64,000 nt of DNA. Source: Leishmania martiniquensis (taxonomy: Eukaryota; Euglenozoa; Kinetoplastea; Trypanosomatida; Trypanosomatidae). The stretch covers positions 1,281,501 through 1,345,500 of the forward strand of contig NC_090171.1 in assembly GCF_017916325.1 (NCBI RefSeq), in the 5' to 3' direction. The notes under the pieces are model-generated. The model did not search any database. It was not told the origin of the DNA and saw only the letters and a list, made by a program, of their open reading frames with translations. Of the stretch, positions 51,268 to 61,274 are shown piece by piece. Numbering within the stretch: position 1 is the first letter of the stretch; each line of letters starts with the position of its first letter. A program made the translations under genes and the position numbers.

Positions 51268-54200
51268 TCATGGGAGGTCTGTGGCCTCTTCCACATCCTC
51301 TTCAGGCAAAACAACTTCGTCACCTTCATTGCCAACGGCGTTGTCGGACCCCTGAATTGTGGCTCCACTCAGCAGCTGATTGAGGAACACCTCGAGGTCT
51401 TTGTCGACTGAGTTGCTGCCGCTGTCACCAGCCTTGCGCCCACGGAGGAGACCGGAGGGGTTCGGGTTGTGCCCAGGCTGAATGAACCAGCGGTAGTACT
51501 CGTCGTCGTATATTTTCTCCTGCTGCGTGGCGATCTCTGTTTTGTTCTCGAGCTTACCCTCGACAGCCCTCTTGCGCAGCTGACGAGCCCACGGCTCAAC
51601 GCCGCGCTCCGCATCACGCAGCTTGGCAAAGAAGCGCTCTTCCAGCAGCGCACTCGACTCCTCATCAGCGACACTCTCGACGGCGTCCTTGGAGGGCCAG
51701 TAATTACGCTGCCCACGACCGGTTTCGTCATACACGGCTTTCTCTGCTTTTTTGTACTGCTGCTCAAAGTACTCCTTGGAGCCCGCGGTGAAGCCGTCGC
51801 GGCGCCACGAGGACGGCGTATCCTCCCACGGGTGACGCGCCATCTCGTAGAAGTTCACGTTGGTCGGCACGTGCGCGTCGCCCTGAAGTGGGGGCACCTT
51901 GGGATTGCCTTTCTCGTCAACCTCGCCCAGGTGGGGTACCACCTCGAAGCCGCCGGCGTCTTCGATCATGCCTGCGAGTCGATCGGCCTTGCTGGCGTAC
52001 ACGGCGACGTTGAACTCCACCACGCCGTCCTTCTCAAAGTCGAGGGGGGCTGCGAGAGCTGCGAGGGACTCGGCTGTGACCTCCTGCACCGTGCGCGGAA
52101 ACCAGCGCGGCCGCAGCTGGAACGTGTGCCCATCTAGCTGAACATTGCGCTCAAAGACCGCCTCGTAGTCTGGCAGCGGCCGCGTCGGCAGGTGCACCTT
52201 GTGCACGCTGCGCGCCCGGTCCTCTTTAATGGCGTCCCACTCCTCGGGCGACTTATCAACGTACTGGCCCACTTGATAGAAGTCGGGCCGCTTCAGCAGC
52301 CTAGCCACGTAGCGGTACTCCGTGGTCAACGTGTCGGCGAGGGAGCGCACCGCCTCTGCGGAGCCGTCGCCCCGCACTTCCTGCAGCAACTGCAGCGTCG
52401 CCTTGAGGGCGTACGGCGACTGCAACAGAAGCTGATGCTTGACGGCGTAGGCCCACTCCGACAGATACAGCGTGTTCCGCTTCACGAGAAAGTAGATGGG
52501 CGGGTACCGCAACTGCGCGCTCGGGTCCTCGAAGCCTGGGTCGCTGTGCAGCACGTCCACCAGCTCCCCGTCGTTTCGGATAGGGCAGGTGTCGAGGGTT
52601 GGCAGGTACCAGCAGAGGTCGACGTCGCGATCCTCGGGCATGCTCATGGCGCTCAGAATGGCTCGCTTGAGGCGGTTCACCGAGGCCGCGTGCAGCGCCT
52701 CCTTCTGTTCGCCCACAGCCGCCTCCTCCCTTGCAGTGGTGACCGCCGTGCCGCTGGCCAGATAGATGGTAAAGTCGAAGTCCACGAGCGTCCCCTCGCA
52801 CCCTTCCAGTCGCGCGTACACGTGGCGACGGTACGGGGCGCTCTTCATGTTGCTGTACGCCGCGTACTCGCGCTCGCGGTGCTGCCGCCACGCCTGAGCC
52901 TTGTGCTGATCGCGGTGAGTCACGATGCTCACCTTACCCCGCCGCTCGAGCACGTACGAGGTGAAGATCTCGGAGGCTTGCCGCACTTCCACCTCCTCCT
53001 CTGGCGGCGTCACGTCCCATGGTGAGAGTGTGTAGCGCAGTCGTGACGCACCCAGTTTCTCCACTCCCTCAGCCACGCTCGCCAGGGTGTACGGGGTGGC
53101 GTAGGAGGGGTCGCACGTGTTGTGGCAGTCCACGAGCGACAACTTCTCCATCGCGCTGAGGGTCTCGAGGATATCCTCGATGGAGGACTGGTCAGCAAAC
53201 GCGTCCTCGACCCAGCGCGCGCGAATCGGCGTCATGGCGCAGCGCTCCATTGCACTTGTGTGCCAGCTGTTCTTCATCTTGAAGCATGTCTCGAGCAGGT
53301 GCCCTAGCTGCCACGCCGCGGCGTCCGTGTGCATGTGCTCTGTGCTGTCGAACCAGTCCTTGATATGGTAAGGCATATCTGGCAGCGACGTGAAGAGGTC
53401 CGACCAGCCCAGCCGCAGCGCATCGCCGGCAAAGAGAGACGTGCCGGTGAGCATTACGAATTCTGCCAGTCCAGGGTACTTGAGGGACGTCTCGGGCCGC
53501 GCCAGGAGTCGCGTCATCCCAGTGTATGGGGTGAGCCCCACGTTTGGGCCGTCAACGACGAACTCACTCGCGTCTTGCAGTCCGGCGTACTTCGCCGCCA
53601 GCGCCAGTCCGCTCCCTGTGCCGCGGCACTTGCCGTTGATGAGCGTCATGAGGGGGCGCGGGCTCGTGTAGACGCGCCAGATGACCGCCGCGTTCTCGCG
53701 CAAGGTCGCATCAGCGCGCTCCTCGTAGCGCACCGCATCGCGGAGCAGCTCCTGCACCTTGGCCTCCGTTTTCTTGCCCCCCGATGCATCCGACCGGGTC
53801 AGCTCTTCGGCCCCTTTTCGAAGCTTCTGCGCCATGGTGAGGTCGAAGCCGATGCTCTCTAGGTCGGCGCCACCGCAGAAGACGTCCGTCATCCCCGACT
53901 GGGCGGAAGTGAGGACCGTGAGCTTTGAGTAGAGCCCGTTCGTGGCCCGGTCGACTTCGCGATTCAGCTCCTTCGCAAGAGTATCGGAGAGCGCCTGGTG
54001 GCGCTTTGGGTCGTTCATGAAGAGGGTCTTGGAGAAGCGCCCGTCGTTGCCGGTAAGGGTATGACTTCTGTTCAGCGGCCGCGACATCGCCTGCATCATC
54101 CTGCGGTCCATCTCACCCGTGAACGGTGCGTTGAGGCCCGGCACGCGGCCGTACGTAGGACCACGCGTTTCAGTCTTGAAGTAGGCCATCTCCTGCGTGT

Positions 54201-54753
54201 CTGTCTGGGTCACCATTGGGCCAAGCAGGCTGTTGGAAGGGAGGACACCCAGCTTGATGTCGCCCTCGCCGGGGCGGCGCTTGGAAAACATTTTGTTCCA
54301 GTGCTCCGGGTGCGAGAAGAGCTTCTTGTTCGGATCGAAGGTGGCCGAGATATCGGGGTGCGGCCCCATCGTCGGGTCCTGGCCAGCGAACCACAGACTC
54401 GTATCGCCCTCTGCGCGCGTCGGCTGCAGCGAATCATTGAAGTCGAAAGCAACGCGCTGGTGCCGGTGCGGCAACCGCGCCTGCCCTTGCTCTCTGCCCC
54501 AGTGCATGTAGTCAATGAAGTCCTTGCTGACGCGAAACCGCTGGTGCGTGTTGTAGTGGGTCAGAAATTGCACGCCAGACTGCCGGTTAGGGTGATTGGC
54601 GTACCGCTGGTAGAAGCGGAACTCGATCGGGGTACCAAGCGGGCGATACTCACGCACATCGAGGGTCTTGAGCGAGCGACGCTGTTGGGTGGCCGCCGGC
54701 CCCGCCGAGCCGCAGGCGGGCGAAGGAGCAGCATAGACGCGGCGGCGCAGCAT
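51268..54753 (-). CDS. Large HIBCH/enoyl-CoA-hydratase-fold protein, probable mitoribosomal mS47
   Basis: The protein has 1161 residues from the ATG at 54751-54753, which begins a basic mitochondrial-type leader (MLRRRVYAAPSPACGSAG); the longer frame to 54906 has no ATG start. Residues ~365-460 carry a crotonase fold like 3-hydroxyisobutyryl-CoA hydrolase: LMTLINGKCRGTGSGLALAA, then GPNVGLTPYTGM and LTGTSLFAGDALRLGW. The catalytic acids of HIBCH (Glu in P-E-T-x-I-G and Asp in F-P-D-V-G-G) are replaced (Gly-Pro-Asn; Thr-Pro-Tyr-Thr). A HIBCH-like protein, mS47, is a known structural part of some mitochondrial small subunits, including, as I recall, trypanosome ones. Size, leader and lost catalysis all fit. 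Long charged extensions flank the domain on both sides. Confidence 0.72.
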   Translation of the reverse strand: MLRRRVYAAPSPACGSAGPAATQQRRSLKTLDVREYRPLGTPIEFRFYQRYANHPNRQSGVQFLTHYNTHQRFRVSKDFIDYMHWGREQGQARLPHRHQRVAFDFNDSLQPTRAEGDTSLWFAGQDPTMGPHPDISATFDPNKKLFSHPEHWNKMFSKRRPGEGDIKLGVLPSNSLLGPMVTQTDTQEMAYFKTETRGPTYGRVPGLNAPFTGEMDRRMMQAMSRPLNRSHTLTGNDGRFSKTLFMNDPKRHQALSDTLAKELNREVDRATNGLYSKLTVLTSAQSGMTDVFCGGADLESIGFDLTMAQKLRKGAEELTRSDASGGKKTEAKVQELLRDAVRYEERADATLRENAAVIWRVYTSPRPLMTLINGKCRGTGSGLALAAKYAGLQDASEFVVDGPNVGLTPYTGMTRLLARPETSLKYPGLAEFVMLTGTSLFAGDALRLGWSDLFTSLPDMPYHIKDWFDSTEHMHTDAAAWQLGHLLETCFKMKNSWHTSAMERCAMTPIRARWVEDAFADQSSIEDILETLSAMEKLSLVDCHNTCDPSYATPYTLASVAEGVEKLGASRLRYTLSPWDVTPPEEEVEVRQASEIFTSYVLERRGKVSIVTHRDQHKAQAWRQHREREYAAYSNMKSAPYRRHVYARLEGCEGTLVDFDFTIYLASGTAVTTAREEAAVGEQKEALHAASVNRLKRAILSAMSMPEDRDVDLCWYLPTLDTCPIRNDGELVDVLHSDPGFEDPSAQLRYPPIYFLVKRNTLYLSEWAYAVKHQLLLQSPYALKATLQLLQEVRGDGSAEAVRSLADTLTTEYRYVARLLKRPDFYQVGQYVDKSPEEWDAIKEDRARSVHKVHLPTRPLPDYEAVFERNVQLDGHTFQLRPRWFPRTVQEVTAESLAALAAPLDFEKDGVVEFNVAVYASKADRLAGMIEDAGGFEVVPHLGEVDEKGNPKVPPLQGDAHVPTNVNFYEMARHPWEDTPSSWRRDGFTAGSKEYFEQQYKKAEKAVYDETGRGQRNYWPSKDAVESVADEESSALLEERFFAKLRDAERGVEPWARQLRKRAVEGKLENKTEIATQQEKIYDDEYYRWFIQPGHNPNPSGLLRGRKAGDSGSNSVDKDLEVFLNQLLSGATIQGSDNAVGNEGDEVVLPEEDVEEATDLP

Positions 54754-55712
54754 CCCCCAGAGAGAGAGAGTAACAAAGGCGAGCGGTGTGTGTGTGTGGG
54801 GGGAGGGAGGCGAGCGCCACGGCGTAGAGGAGACGCAGACAGCTCCCGGGCTCAGTGGCGCCGCCAGCACCGTTGCACGAACGCGAAAGAGGCGCCGTAG
54901 GGCCACCTCGCGCGAAATGATAAGAGTGCGTCGTGTCCTCTTGACCGCACGCCCGGCAAGCCGTCTCTTAGAGGTCCGTTTCCGCTACTGAAGGGACCGC
55001 CTGACGGTACAACGGCGGTCGTATGATCTCATGCACTGCCCAGCGTATTTCAGTTTGCGGCACGAGGGGCCAGCGAGGTATGCGACCAAAGGAAGAGGAC
55101 GGATGGGGCGCAGGGGAAGGTGGTGGGGAGTGGGAGAAGGGCGGCAGCAGCGCAGGCGAAGCGGAAGGGAGGAAAGCGGAGCAGGCCACTTTCCCAAAAA
55201 GGATGTTCAGGCGCAGAGTCATACTTCACCGCTCTCTGTGCGCGCACCATTTGCCTTATCTACGCTCATGAGTGGCGAGCAGCGCACCACTAGCATTTCA
55301 TGTGCTGCCCCCTGCCTCGAGCTGCCTGCTCGACGCGTAAGAGCACATGCGTGAGCGAGCGAGTGTGAGGGGTGGTGGTGGTGGCCAAGAGCCTGGAGCC
55401 GAGCATGGTGTTTTAGAGGCCTTGGAATCGTCTTACGGTCGTTGGCGGGAGTACGCCTGCGCGCCTGTGTGAGCGATGCGGAAAGATGGACTGCGAGAAT
55501 AGCGAGAGTGCGGTCGGTTACAAGTGGATCGGCAGCAAGGACAAGGGCTCTGCACGAGAAGCGCATTCGTTCCCCATCCCGGGCATACACACACACACAC
55601 ACCCACGCACACACACACACACACAGACAGATGCAGACGTAGCGGCGCAGGCCGAAGTGAGATTCACCACAGGCACGCAGAGTGCAATGCGCGCTGGATG
55701 CCTTAGCCATGA
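54754..55712. other. Intergenic region between the macro-like gene and the mS47-like gene
   Basis: It contains the macro-like 3' UTR and the mS47-like 5' UTR. A TG run at 54786-54799, G-rich tracts at 55080-55180 (pyrimidine on the minus strand) and a CA repeat at 55585-55626 are visible. No gene seen. Confidence 0.6.
55585..55626. repeat. CA microsatellite
   Basis: About twenty CA units with a short interruption (CCACG) near 55602-55606, in the 3' region of the macro-like gene. Confidence 0.9.
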
Positions 55713-56534
55713 TCAGCCGGTCGGCAAGTTTTCAAAGGCGGTCTTGAACATGTCCCACTCACGATTCATGAAAATGCACAACTCGATATTCTTCTCGTCT
55801 CTCAGCACGCACTCCTTGTCGAACAGGTGCAGCTGCTCAAATCCCATGAGCAGTGCCGAGTGCGTGACGGCCGGAAGCTGGTTGTAAAGCGGGCCCGCCT
55901 GCAGGCCGTCTGAAAGGGGCACCAATCGCAGCGTGTCACACTCGCTGACGACGTACTCGTGCAGCACGTTCCGGTACGCCCGTGATAGCTCTATCGCCGC
56001 CTCGCGCTCTGACCAAATACCCTCGCGAAAGTCGGGGGCCGACACGTGAATCACGTGCTTCTCGCCAGCCTCGCTGTCCTTGAGGCCGTATTGGTGGTGC
56101 TTTGCATCGCCCACCTTGCTCATGGCCATGACGACGTCGTCTGGGAAGGCGTTGGCGAGGCCTACCCACTTGTAGATGGCACCCGAAGTCCCCACTGCGC
56201 CAGCGGCGGAGGTGAAGATGTGCATCAGATCGCACGGGTCGGTGATGACCGTTGTGTCGTCCGGTTTGGGGCCGTCCTGCCGCAGCGACCCCTGCAGCGT
56301 CATCTGCGTGCCCATAACGCCATAGGGGCAAATCTTGATTTTGCGGATGAATTTCTCTTGCGGAGACACATAGTTCATACGGCGGTAGGCCATGCCCGCC
56401 GCTGCCGCCATCGCAGCCAGTCCGAGGCCTGCGCGGATCCACGGGAACGGCTTTCGGTAGTTGGCGCCGAAGAGATGGCGTGGGGCGCGCTTACGCCCAT
56501 CTCGCGTCACCTGACCTTCCAGATACGAAACCAT
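55713..56534 (-). CDS. Membrane-anchored macro-domain-like protein
   Basis: The protein has 273 residues from the ATG at 56532-56534. A basic N-terminus (DGRKRAPRHLF) precedes one hydrophobic helix at ~32-51 (WIRAGLGLAAMAAAAGMAYR). Residues ~85-240 resemble a macro domain in block order: GTSGAIYKWVGLANAF (like the G-G-V-x-x-A-I-x-x-A-A-G loop), KHVIHVSAPDFREG (like V-I-H-x-V-G-P), AAIELSRAYRNVLHEY (like L-x-x-A-Y-R-N-x-L) and TLRLVPLSDGLQAGPLYNQL (the second phosphate loop). Macro domains bind or cleave ADP-ribose, but the usual N-A-A-N motif is ITDPCD here, so hydrolase activity is unlikely. The N-terminus suggests anchoring in a mitochondrial or other organelle membrane. The fold call is by eye. 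Confidence 0.6.
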   Translation of the reverse strand: MVSYLEGQVTRDGRKRAPRHLFGANYRKPFPWIRAGLGLAAMAAAAGMAYRRMNYVSPQEKFIRKIKICPYGVMGTQMTLQGSLRQDGPKPDDTTVITDPCDLMHIFTSAAGAVGTSGAIYKWVGLANAFPDDVVMAMSKVGDAKHHQYGLKDSEAGEKHVIHVSAPDFREGIWSEREAAIELSRAYRNVLHEYVVSECDTLRLVPLSDGLQAGPLYNQLPAVTHSALLMGFEQLHLFDKECVLRDEKNIELCIFMNREWDMFKTAFENLPTG

Positions 56535-57242
56535 CTAGCGTGCCCCCAGCTACTTCCAGCGGCGGGGTCCGAGCCACAGGACAGCGTGAGGGGAAGGGTA
56601 CGTGCGGCGAAGGTCACGAGGGCGGCGCGAATGAGCTTTGTGGAGCACAAGAAAACGGAGAAGAAAGAGGGAGGGCGAGGAGGAGAGATGAAAGAGAGAG
56701 AGAGGACGCGGGGCATGAGAGCTGCAAGATGAGGGACCATCAAAGAGCGAGAAAGGAGGGCAGAGGCGTGATGCGGCCATGCCGAGCTTAGCGGTGCGCA
56801 GAATAGGGGGTAAATGCGCGATGGGAGGGAGTCGTGGCGCGTTGACGCTTGTGCAGCATGAGCGCAGCGGAAGGCAGTGGAGGAAACGTGAGCGCACAAG
56901 CGCATCGCGCTTCCTCATCACAGCCTGGCACAGGCCTGGCTAGCGGTGGAGGGAGAGAGCGACACGACAGGGAAGACAGGTACGGTAGGCGATACGGACG
57001 GAGTTGAGGAGGGCTATGGCGGGGCCAACATGGCGCGTCTAACGCAGCCATCGCATAGCACACAGTAGTGAGACGATGACGTCGAAAAAGCAGCAGTGGA
57101 GGAAGTTACAGCAACCTGGTCGACCGTATGGGAGATGATGAGACACCGCTGAGCGTGAGGGGGGGAAGGGGGGCGCGCACGGGGTGGTGCCTCGCAACAG
57201 AGAACAAAAAGAAAATACCCCACCTCTTCCTAACGCCGTCGC
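56535..57242. other. Intergenic region between the PI31-like and macro-like genes
   Basis: It contains the PI31-like 3' UTR and the macro-like 5' UTR. A strong purine tract at 56655-56710 (pyrimidine on the minus strand) is the likely trans-splicing tract of the macro-like gene. No gene seen. Confidence 0.6.
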
Positions 57243-57779
57243 TTACGCCCACGGAGAGCTGCCACCCCAGCCGCCGCCGCCCAGCCGTGGCCCGAATTGG
57301 CCACCGCCGGGGCCACCAAAAGGCTCGCCAGGGCCACCCTGTGGAGGCAGGAAGAGATCGTTGTCTGGCTCTCCAGGTAGGCACGGCGCACCCCGCCCCC
57401 GTGCGCCACCGCCGCCAAAGCCACCCCGGCCGCGGCCTGGTGGCACCTGGCCAGGAAACATTGGATCAAAGCGGGCGTACGCGTCGGCAGACCCGAAGTC
57501 TGGCAGACCGTCCCCTGGAGCAGGGGGCGGGGCGCGCGGCATCCCTGGCCCCCGAAAGTTGCGCTCATTCATCATCATACCGCTGTTGCCACTAAGGCTG
57601 CCGCCAGGCACCAGGTCCGCATCACCGTACCGGTGCCCTTCTGGCCGCATCTGAACATTTGCGAATGAGGACGTCGGCTCGGCAGCGGTTGCGCCGCGCT
57701 GCACGCCAAGTGGCAGTGCGGAAGGTTCGGATGCGCCTTGCTCTTCCACACGCTGCCGGCTGGCATGATCTTCCTCCAT
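57243..57779 (-). CDS. PI31-like proteasome regulator (C-terminal domain only)
   Basis: The protein has 178 residues from the ATG at 57777-57779; the longer frame to 57815 is possible. After a polar N-terminal half, residues ~95-178 match the PI31 C-terminal domain: a DPMFPGQVPPGRGRGGFGGG Gly/Arg/Pro-rich block, then GEPDNDLFLPP and repeated GGPG. In PI31 this tail binds and inhibits or reshapes the 20S proteasome. The N-terminal FP domain found in human PI31 and FBXO7 is absent: the first ~90 residues show no fold I can recognise. The protein is therefore shorter than human PI31 (about 270 residues). Confidence 0.75.
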   Translation of the reverse strand: MEEDHASRQRVEEQGASEPSALPLGVQRGATAAEPTSSFANVQMRPEGHRYGDADLVPGGSLSGNSGMMMNERNFRGPGMPRAPPPAPGDGLPDFGSADAYARFDPMFPGQVPPGRGRGGFGGGGARGRGAPCLPGEPDNDLFLPPQGGPGEPFGGPGGGQFGPRLGGGGWGGSSPWA

Positions 57780-58874
57780 GGTCACAGGATCGGAGAAGCA
57801 GACCAAGGGCGGCAATAGCAGAAGAGTCGTGCGTGCTTGTTTGTGTGTGTGCGTATAAGCGCGTCAGTAGCGTAGACCCGCTTTTCAAGCACTGAGGACG
57901 GCAAGATGCGATGAACACGATGTGGCATTACTTATTCCGCATATGGAAAAAAAAAGAAGGAGCGCGGAAGAAAGGGGGGCCTGTAGGCGAGCTCCGGGAG
58001 AGAGAGCGAGCGAATGAGCAGGGGGCGAGGTGGGGACGGAGAATAGCAGATAATGCTGACTGAGGGGGAGGGGTGGGTGGGGGGGCGGCGGCATACTTCC
58101 TGCTGCTACTTGCAGATGTGCCAACTCGATGAAAACAGCGAGAACAGCCGCTCAAGCACAGCCGCAACCATTCCCTCCTCTTCATGCGCTCAGGTGTGTG
58201 TATCCTTCGCTGTCTCCGACCCCTCCCCCCTTCCATGTCCTTCAAAGGCGTAGCGGAGGGTGTGAGGGAGGAGGGGGAGGAATGGGGGGGCCTTGACCGT
58301 GTCCCTCTAAACAAACCGTGACATCAGCTACACATCCCTATTCTCTCTCTCCTCACCTGGGCGCGAGGACGGGGCCGGAGAGTGGGAGGAGGGGAAAGCG
58401 CTGGAGGGTGCTTGCATTCAGGTGCACTGCACCCGAAGCAGATGGGCGGGCCATGATGTATTCACATCACATGCCTGTCAAGGGCCTCTGATAAGAAGAG
58501 CGAGAGACATGTACATGCACAGGCGTGCACAAAGGCCCACAGTTGAACAGCTTAAAAAGTAAATGGCCAGCCAGTGATAATACATGCGGAGAGGGCTCCG
58601 TGTGGATTACATGATGAGAGGCGTCTGTACGGTTGTGCATACACACTTACACGCAGCAACAGAAGCCGCAGAAAATAAATAAACGCCGAGCAATTCATCG
58701 ATTCACCATTCATTCTCCCCCCTCTCCCTTTCGCACATACAAACAGAGGCATGCGGGAGTAACATCAGCTCGGTGTAGGGGGATCACTCTCGTCGCCGAT
58801 TCGTCAACGCAGAGGTACGCAGCGCCAAGATTGGCACGAAATCGTTATACACAGCACCCTGCTCACTGCCACAC
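57780..58874. other. Intergenic region between the 799-residue coiled-coil gene and the PI31-like gene
   Basis: It contains the coiled-coil gene 3' UTR and the PI31-like 5' UTR. Purine tracts at 57947-58010 and 58064-58095 (pyrimidine on the minus strand) are present. No gene seen. Confidence 0.6.
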
Positions 58875-61274
58875 CTACTGAGGCAAGCTTGATATCAAGT
58901 GCTTCAACGCGTCCCGCTCGGCCCGAAGTTTCTCGCGAGCACGCATCGCTTCTTCACAGATGAGCTCACGCTGTCGCACAACCGTGCAGGCAGCCTTATG
59001 CTTTTCTAGGAGGCTAGCGACTGTGTGCAGCTTTTTGAACTCAGCGATGCGCTGCAGCTGCAGCATGAGGTACGCTTTCGTCTCATCCTGCTCCCACTCC
59101 GCCTCGCGGCGCCACATAATGTCAGCCAGCTGCCGCGACCGCGCATTGCGGTGGCGCTCCTCTTCTTGACGATACCTCTCTAAGTGGGTAGCCTTTAACA
59201 GCTCCTCCTTCGCCACCGCCTGGGAGCGAATTTCGTTAAGGCGTTCGTGGTGCGCCGCTGTCGCGGCCGCGCGCTCCACGGCTTCCTCCTTTCGGCGAGC
59301 CTGAAGCTCCCGCAGGCGCTCCTCGGCGTCCAGCTGACGCTGCAGGGCCGCTTGCCGCATCGCTTCTTCCGCCTCGGCTGCGCGCTGTCTCGCTTCCTCT
59401 CGCAAACAGGCGGCTCGCTGCTGCTTCTCCACAAGTGCTCGGTGCTCTTCTGCGATTCTTGCCTCGCGCATGGCGCGCAGCTGCTCACACGTCGCTTCCT
59501 TCTCACGCCGCTTTTGCTCTTGCGCTACAGCCTGTTCTTCCAAGAGAGCCGTCTTCCGCTCCAACCTGCGAGCCCGTTCCGCCTCTCGCGCCTCACGCTG
59601 CTCCTGTATTGCCTGCAGCTGCCTCTCACGCGCAGCCATTCTCTCGGCCTTGCGTGCCTCGGCCCTCTCGAGGCGCGCCTGCAGATGCTGCCTGTACACC
59701 TCTTCCCGCCGCTGTCTCTCGGCATGATGAGCCTCTAGGCGGGCCTGCACCAGTCGGCGAGCCTCCTGCTCCTCAAGCGCCTTTCGACGTCGCTCCTCTT
59801 CGGCCTCGGCCTCCGCCTGAAGCTTCCGCTGCACCGCGGCATCCTCTTGTTCTTGCAGCTCTTTGGCGCGCTGCACCTCGCGCATCATGCGATTCTTGCT
59901 GCTCTCAAACATCCGACGTTGTCGCTCCTGCCGTTGCTGCACCACCGTTGCCAATGGCAGAAGCTCCTCCTCACGCATCGTAAACGTTAGCGTGTCTGCT
60001 TCGCTTAGACGTCGATACAAACGGATGACTTCATCGAGAGGGGCGCGCGCGCAGAGCGCCGAGTAGCTATCCTGCAAGGAGCGACACAGGGCATCTCGCT
60101 GAGCCTGCACATACGCGCGACGGTGCGCACACACTTCTGTCTGCACTGCAGCAATATCCTGCGTCACACACGTCGGGGAGCTGATCGCAGCAGAGGAAAA
60201 AACACCGCTTGGAGGGTCCCAATCCTCGGGCGAGGCGCCCTTTTCGAGGAGGGTGATCACAGAGCGCGGCGAGTTGATGCGAAACCGCGGCGACACCTCT
60301 TTGTTGCTGAAGCGGCTCTCTAATGTTGTGAGGCGATGGGGTGCGGCCTGCCCGCTCTGCAGCCACCCGAGATCAAAGAAAGAGAGGTCGAGGCGCAGGG
60401 AGGCCGTATACTGCGGTGGTGGATTGAGCAGCACACGCAGCAGGCGCGCCGTCGATTCCGCGCCGTGAGCCGTGGTAGGCGAGGCCGCTCGCAGGGGTCG
60501 ATCTGGCTGAGGTAGCTTTGGCTTCGCCACTCGGGCATAGGCAGCAGAGGACGCGCCGTCGCGCTGCCCAAGGCGACCTGTAGCCAGCGGCGGCTTCAGC
60601 GAAGGGGCGGTGCGCGCGCGAGGCTGACTCCCGGGCGTGGCTACCGTAGGGGGCTTCCGCTTTGGGAGTGCCGATGGCGGTCGTGGGATGCGCGCAGGAG
60701 CGGCCTCGACCACGGCTGCCGCCGACTCGCGCGTTCCATCTGCTTTGACAGGGTCGAGTCCCACAGCCTCCTCACCCGCTTCCGGAGCTGCTGAGGCGGT
60801 GGCGGGCGTGCTGACTGCACTAGACGGGCGCGAGTTGGTGGGGGTAACCACCTGGGGCGGTCCCTCGTCTGACTGCGGAACTTGGGACAGTGGCAGGGAG
60901 ATGGACTTCCGCGCTGCTGGAGTCAGCGTGTCCGTCACTGCTACATGCGATGTCCGGGCGCTCGCCCCGCGGTAGCCTTTGCGCAGCGGCGGTGCTTTCC
61001 TGCTCTCTCGGGTTCGCTCGTATTCCTGCTCAGCTTCGGTGGGGCCGAGGAGAGATGGCACAGTGCGATCAAACTCAGCTGGGACGTCCTTGAGCCCGAT
61101 TGTATTTGTCGTCTCTGCCGCCCCCAAGTGATGGCGACGCAGCTCTGGCTCGTACTTCTCATACTCGCTGAGGTACTTTTGCCGGCTCTTCTCATCTGCA
61201 GCGATGCGGGGTATGTTCGGCAGTGTGATGCTCCCGAAGGCGAGCCGATGCAAAGGTTCCTTTACACACGACAT
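58875..61274 (-). CDS. Coiled-coil protein, hypothetical (799 residues)
   Basis: The start is the ATG at 61272-61274 (MSCVKEPLHRLAFGSITLPN); the frame is open to 61328 but upstream is Pro/Ser-rich. The N-terminal ~330 residues are mostly Pro/Ser/Ala/Thr-rich and probably disordered, with a short structured stretch at the start (SRQKYLSEYEKYEPELRRHH). Residues ~455-795 form a very charged Arg/Glu/Ala/Gln helix (for example ARRLVQARLEAHHAERQRRE), as in trichohyalin- or MAP7-like microtubule-associated proteins. No catalytic motif is visible. A cytoskeletal or flagellar role is plausible from composition only. Confidence 0.8.
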   Translation of the reverse strand: MSCVKEPLHRLAFGSITLPNIPRIAADEKSRQKYLSEYEKYEPELRRHHLGAAETTNTIGLKDVPAEFDRTVPSLLGPTEAEQEYERTRESRKAPPLRKGYRGASARTSHVAVTDTLTPAARKSISLPLSQVPQSDEGPPQVVTPTNSRPSSAVSTPATASAAPEAGEEAVGLDPVKADGTRESAAAVVEAAPARIPRPPSALPKRKPPTVATPGSQPRARTAPSLKPPLATGRLGQRDGASSAAYARVAKPKLPQPDRPLRAASPTTAHGAESTARLLRVLLNPPPQYTASLRLDLSFFDLGWLQSGQAAPHRLTTLESRFSNKEVSPRFRINSPRSVITLLEKGASPEDWDPPSGVFSSAAISSPTCVTQDIAAVQTEVCAHRRAYVQAQRDALCRSLQDSYSALCARAPLDEVIRLYRRLSEADTLTFTMREEELLPLATVVQQRQERQRRMFESSKNRMMREVQRAKELQEQEDAAVQRKLQAEAEAEEERRRKALEEQEARRLVQARLEAHHAERQRREEVYRQHLQARLERAEARKAERMAARERQLQAIQEQREAREAERARRLERKTALLEEQAVAQEQKRREKEATCEQLRAMREARIAEEHRALVEKQQRAACLREEARQRAAEAEEAMRQAALQRQLDAEERLRELQARRKEEAVERAAATAAHHERLNEIRSQAVAKEELLKATHLERYRQEEERHRNARSRQLADIMWRREAEWEQDETKAYLMLQLQRIAEFKKLHTVASLLEKHKAACTVVRQRELICEEAMRAREKLRAERDALKHLISSLPQ

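Noticed and set aside
52192..53025. Long plus-strand frames opposite the mS47-like gene, and similar ones opposite topoisomerase III, the adenylate cyclase and others
   Set aside because: They are antisense shadows of GC-rich coding sequence and carry no family motifs.
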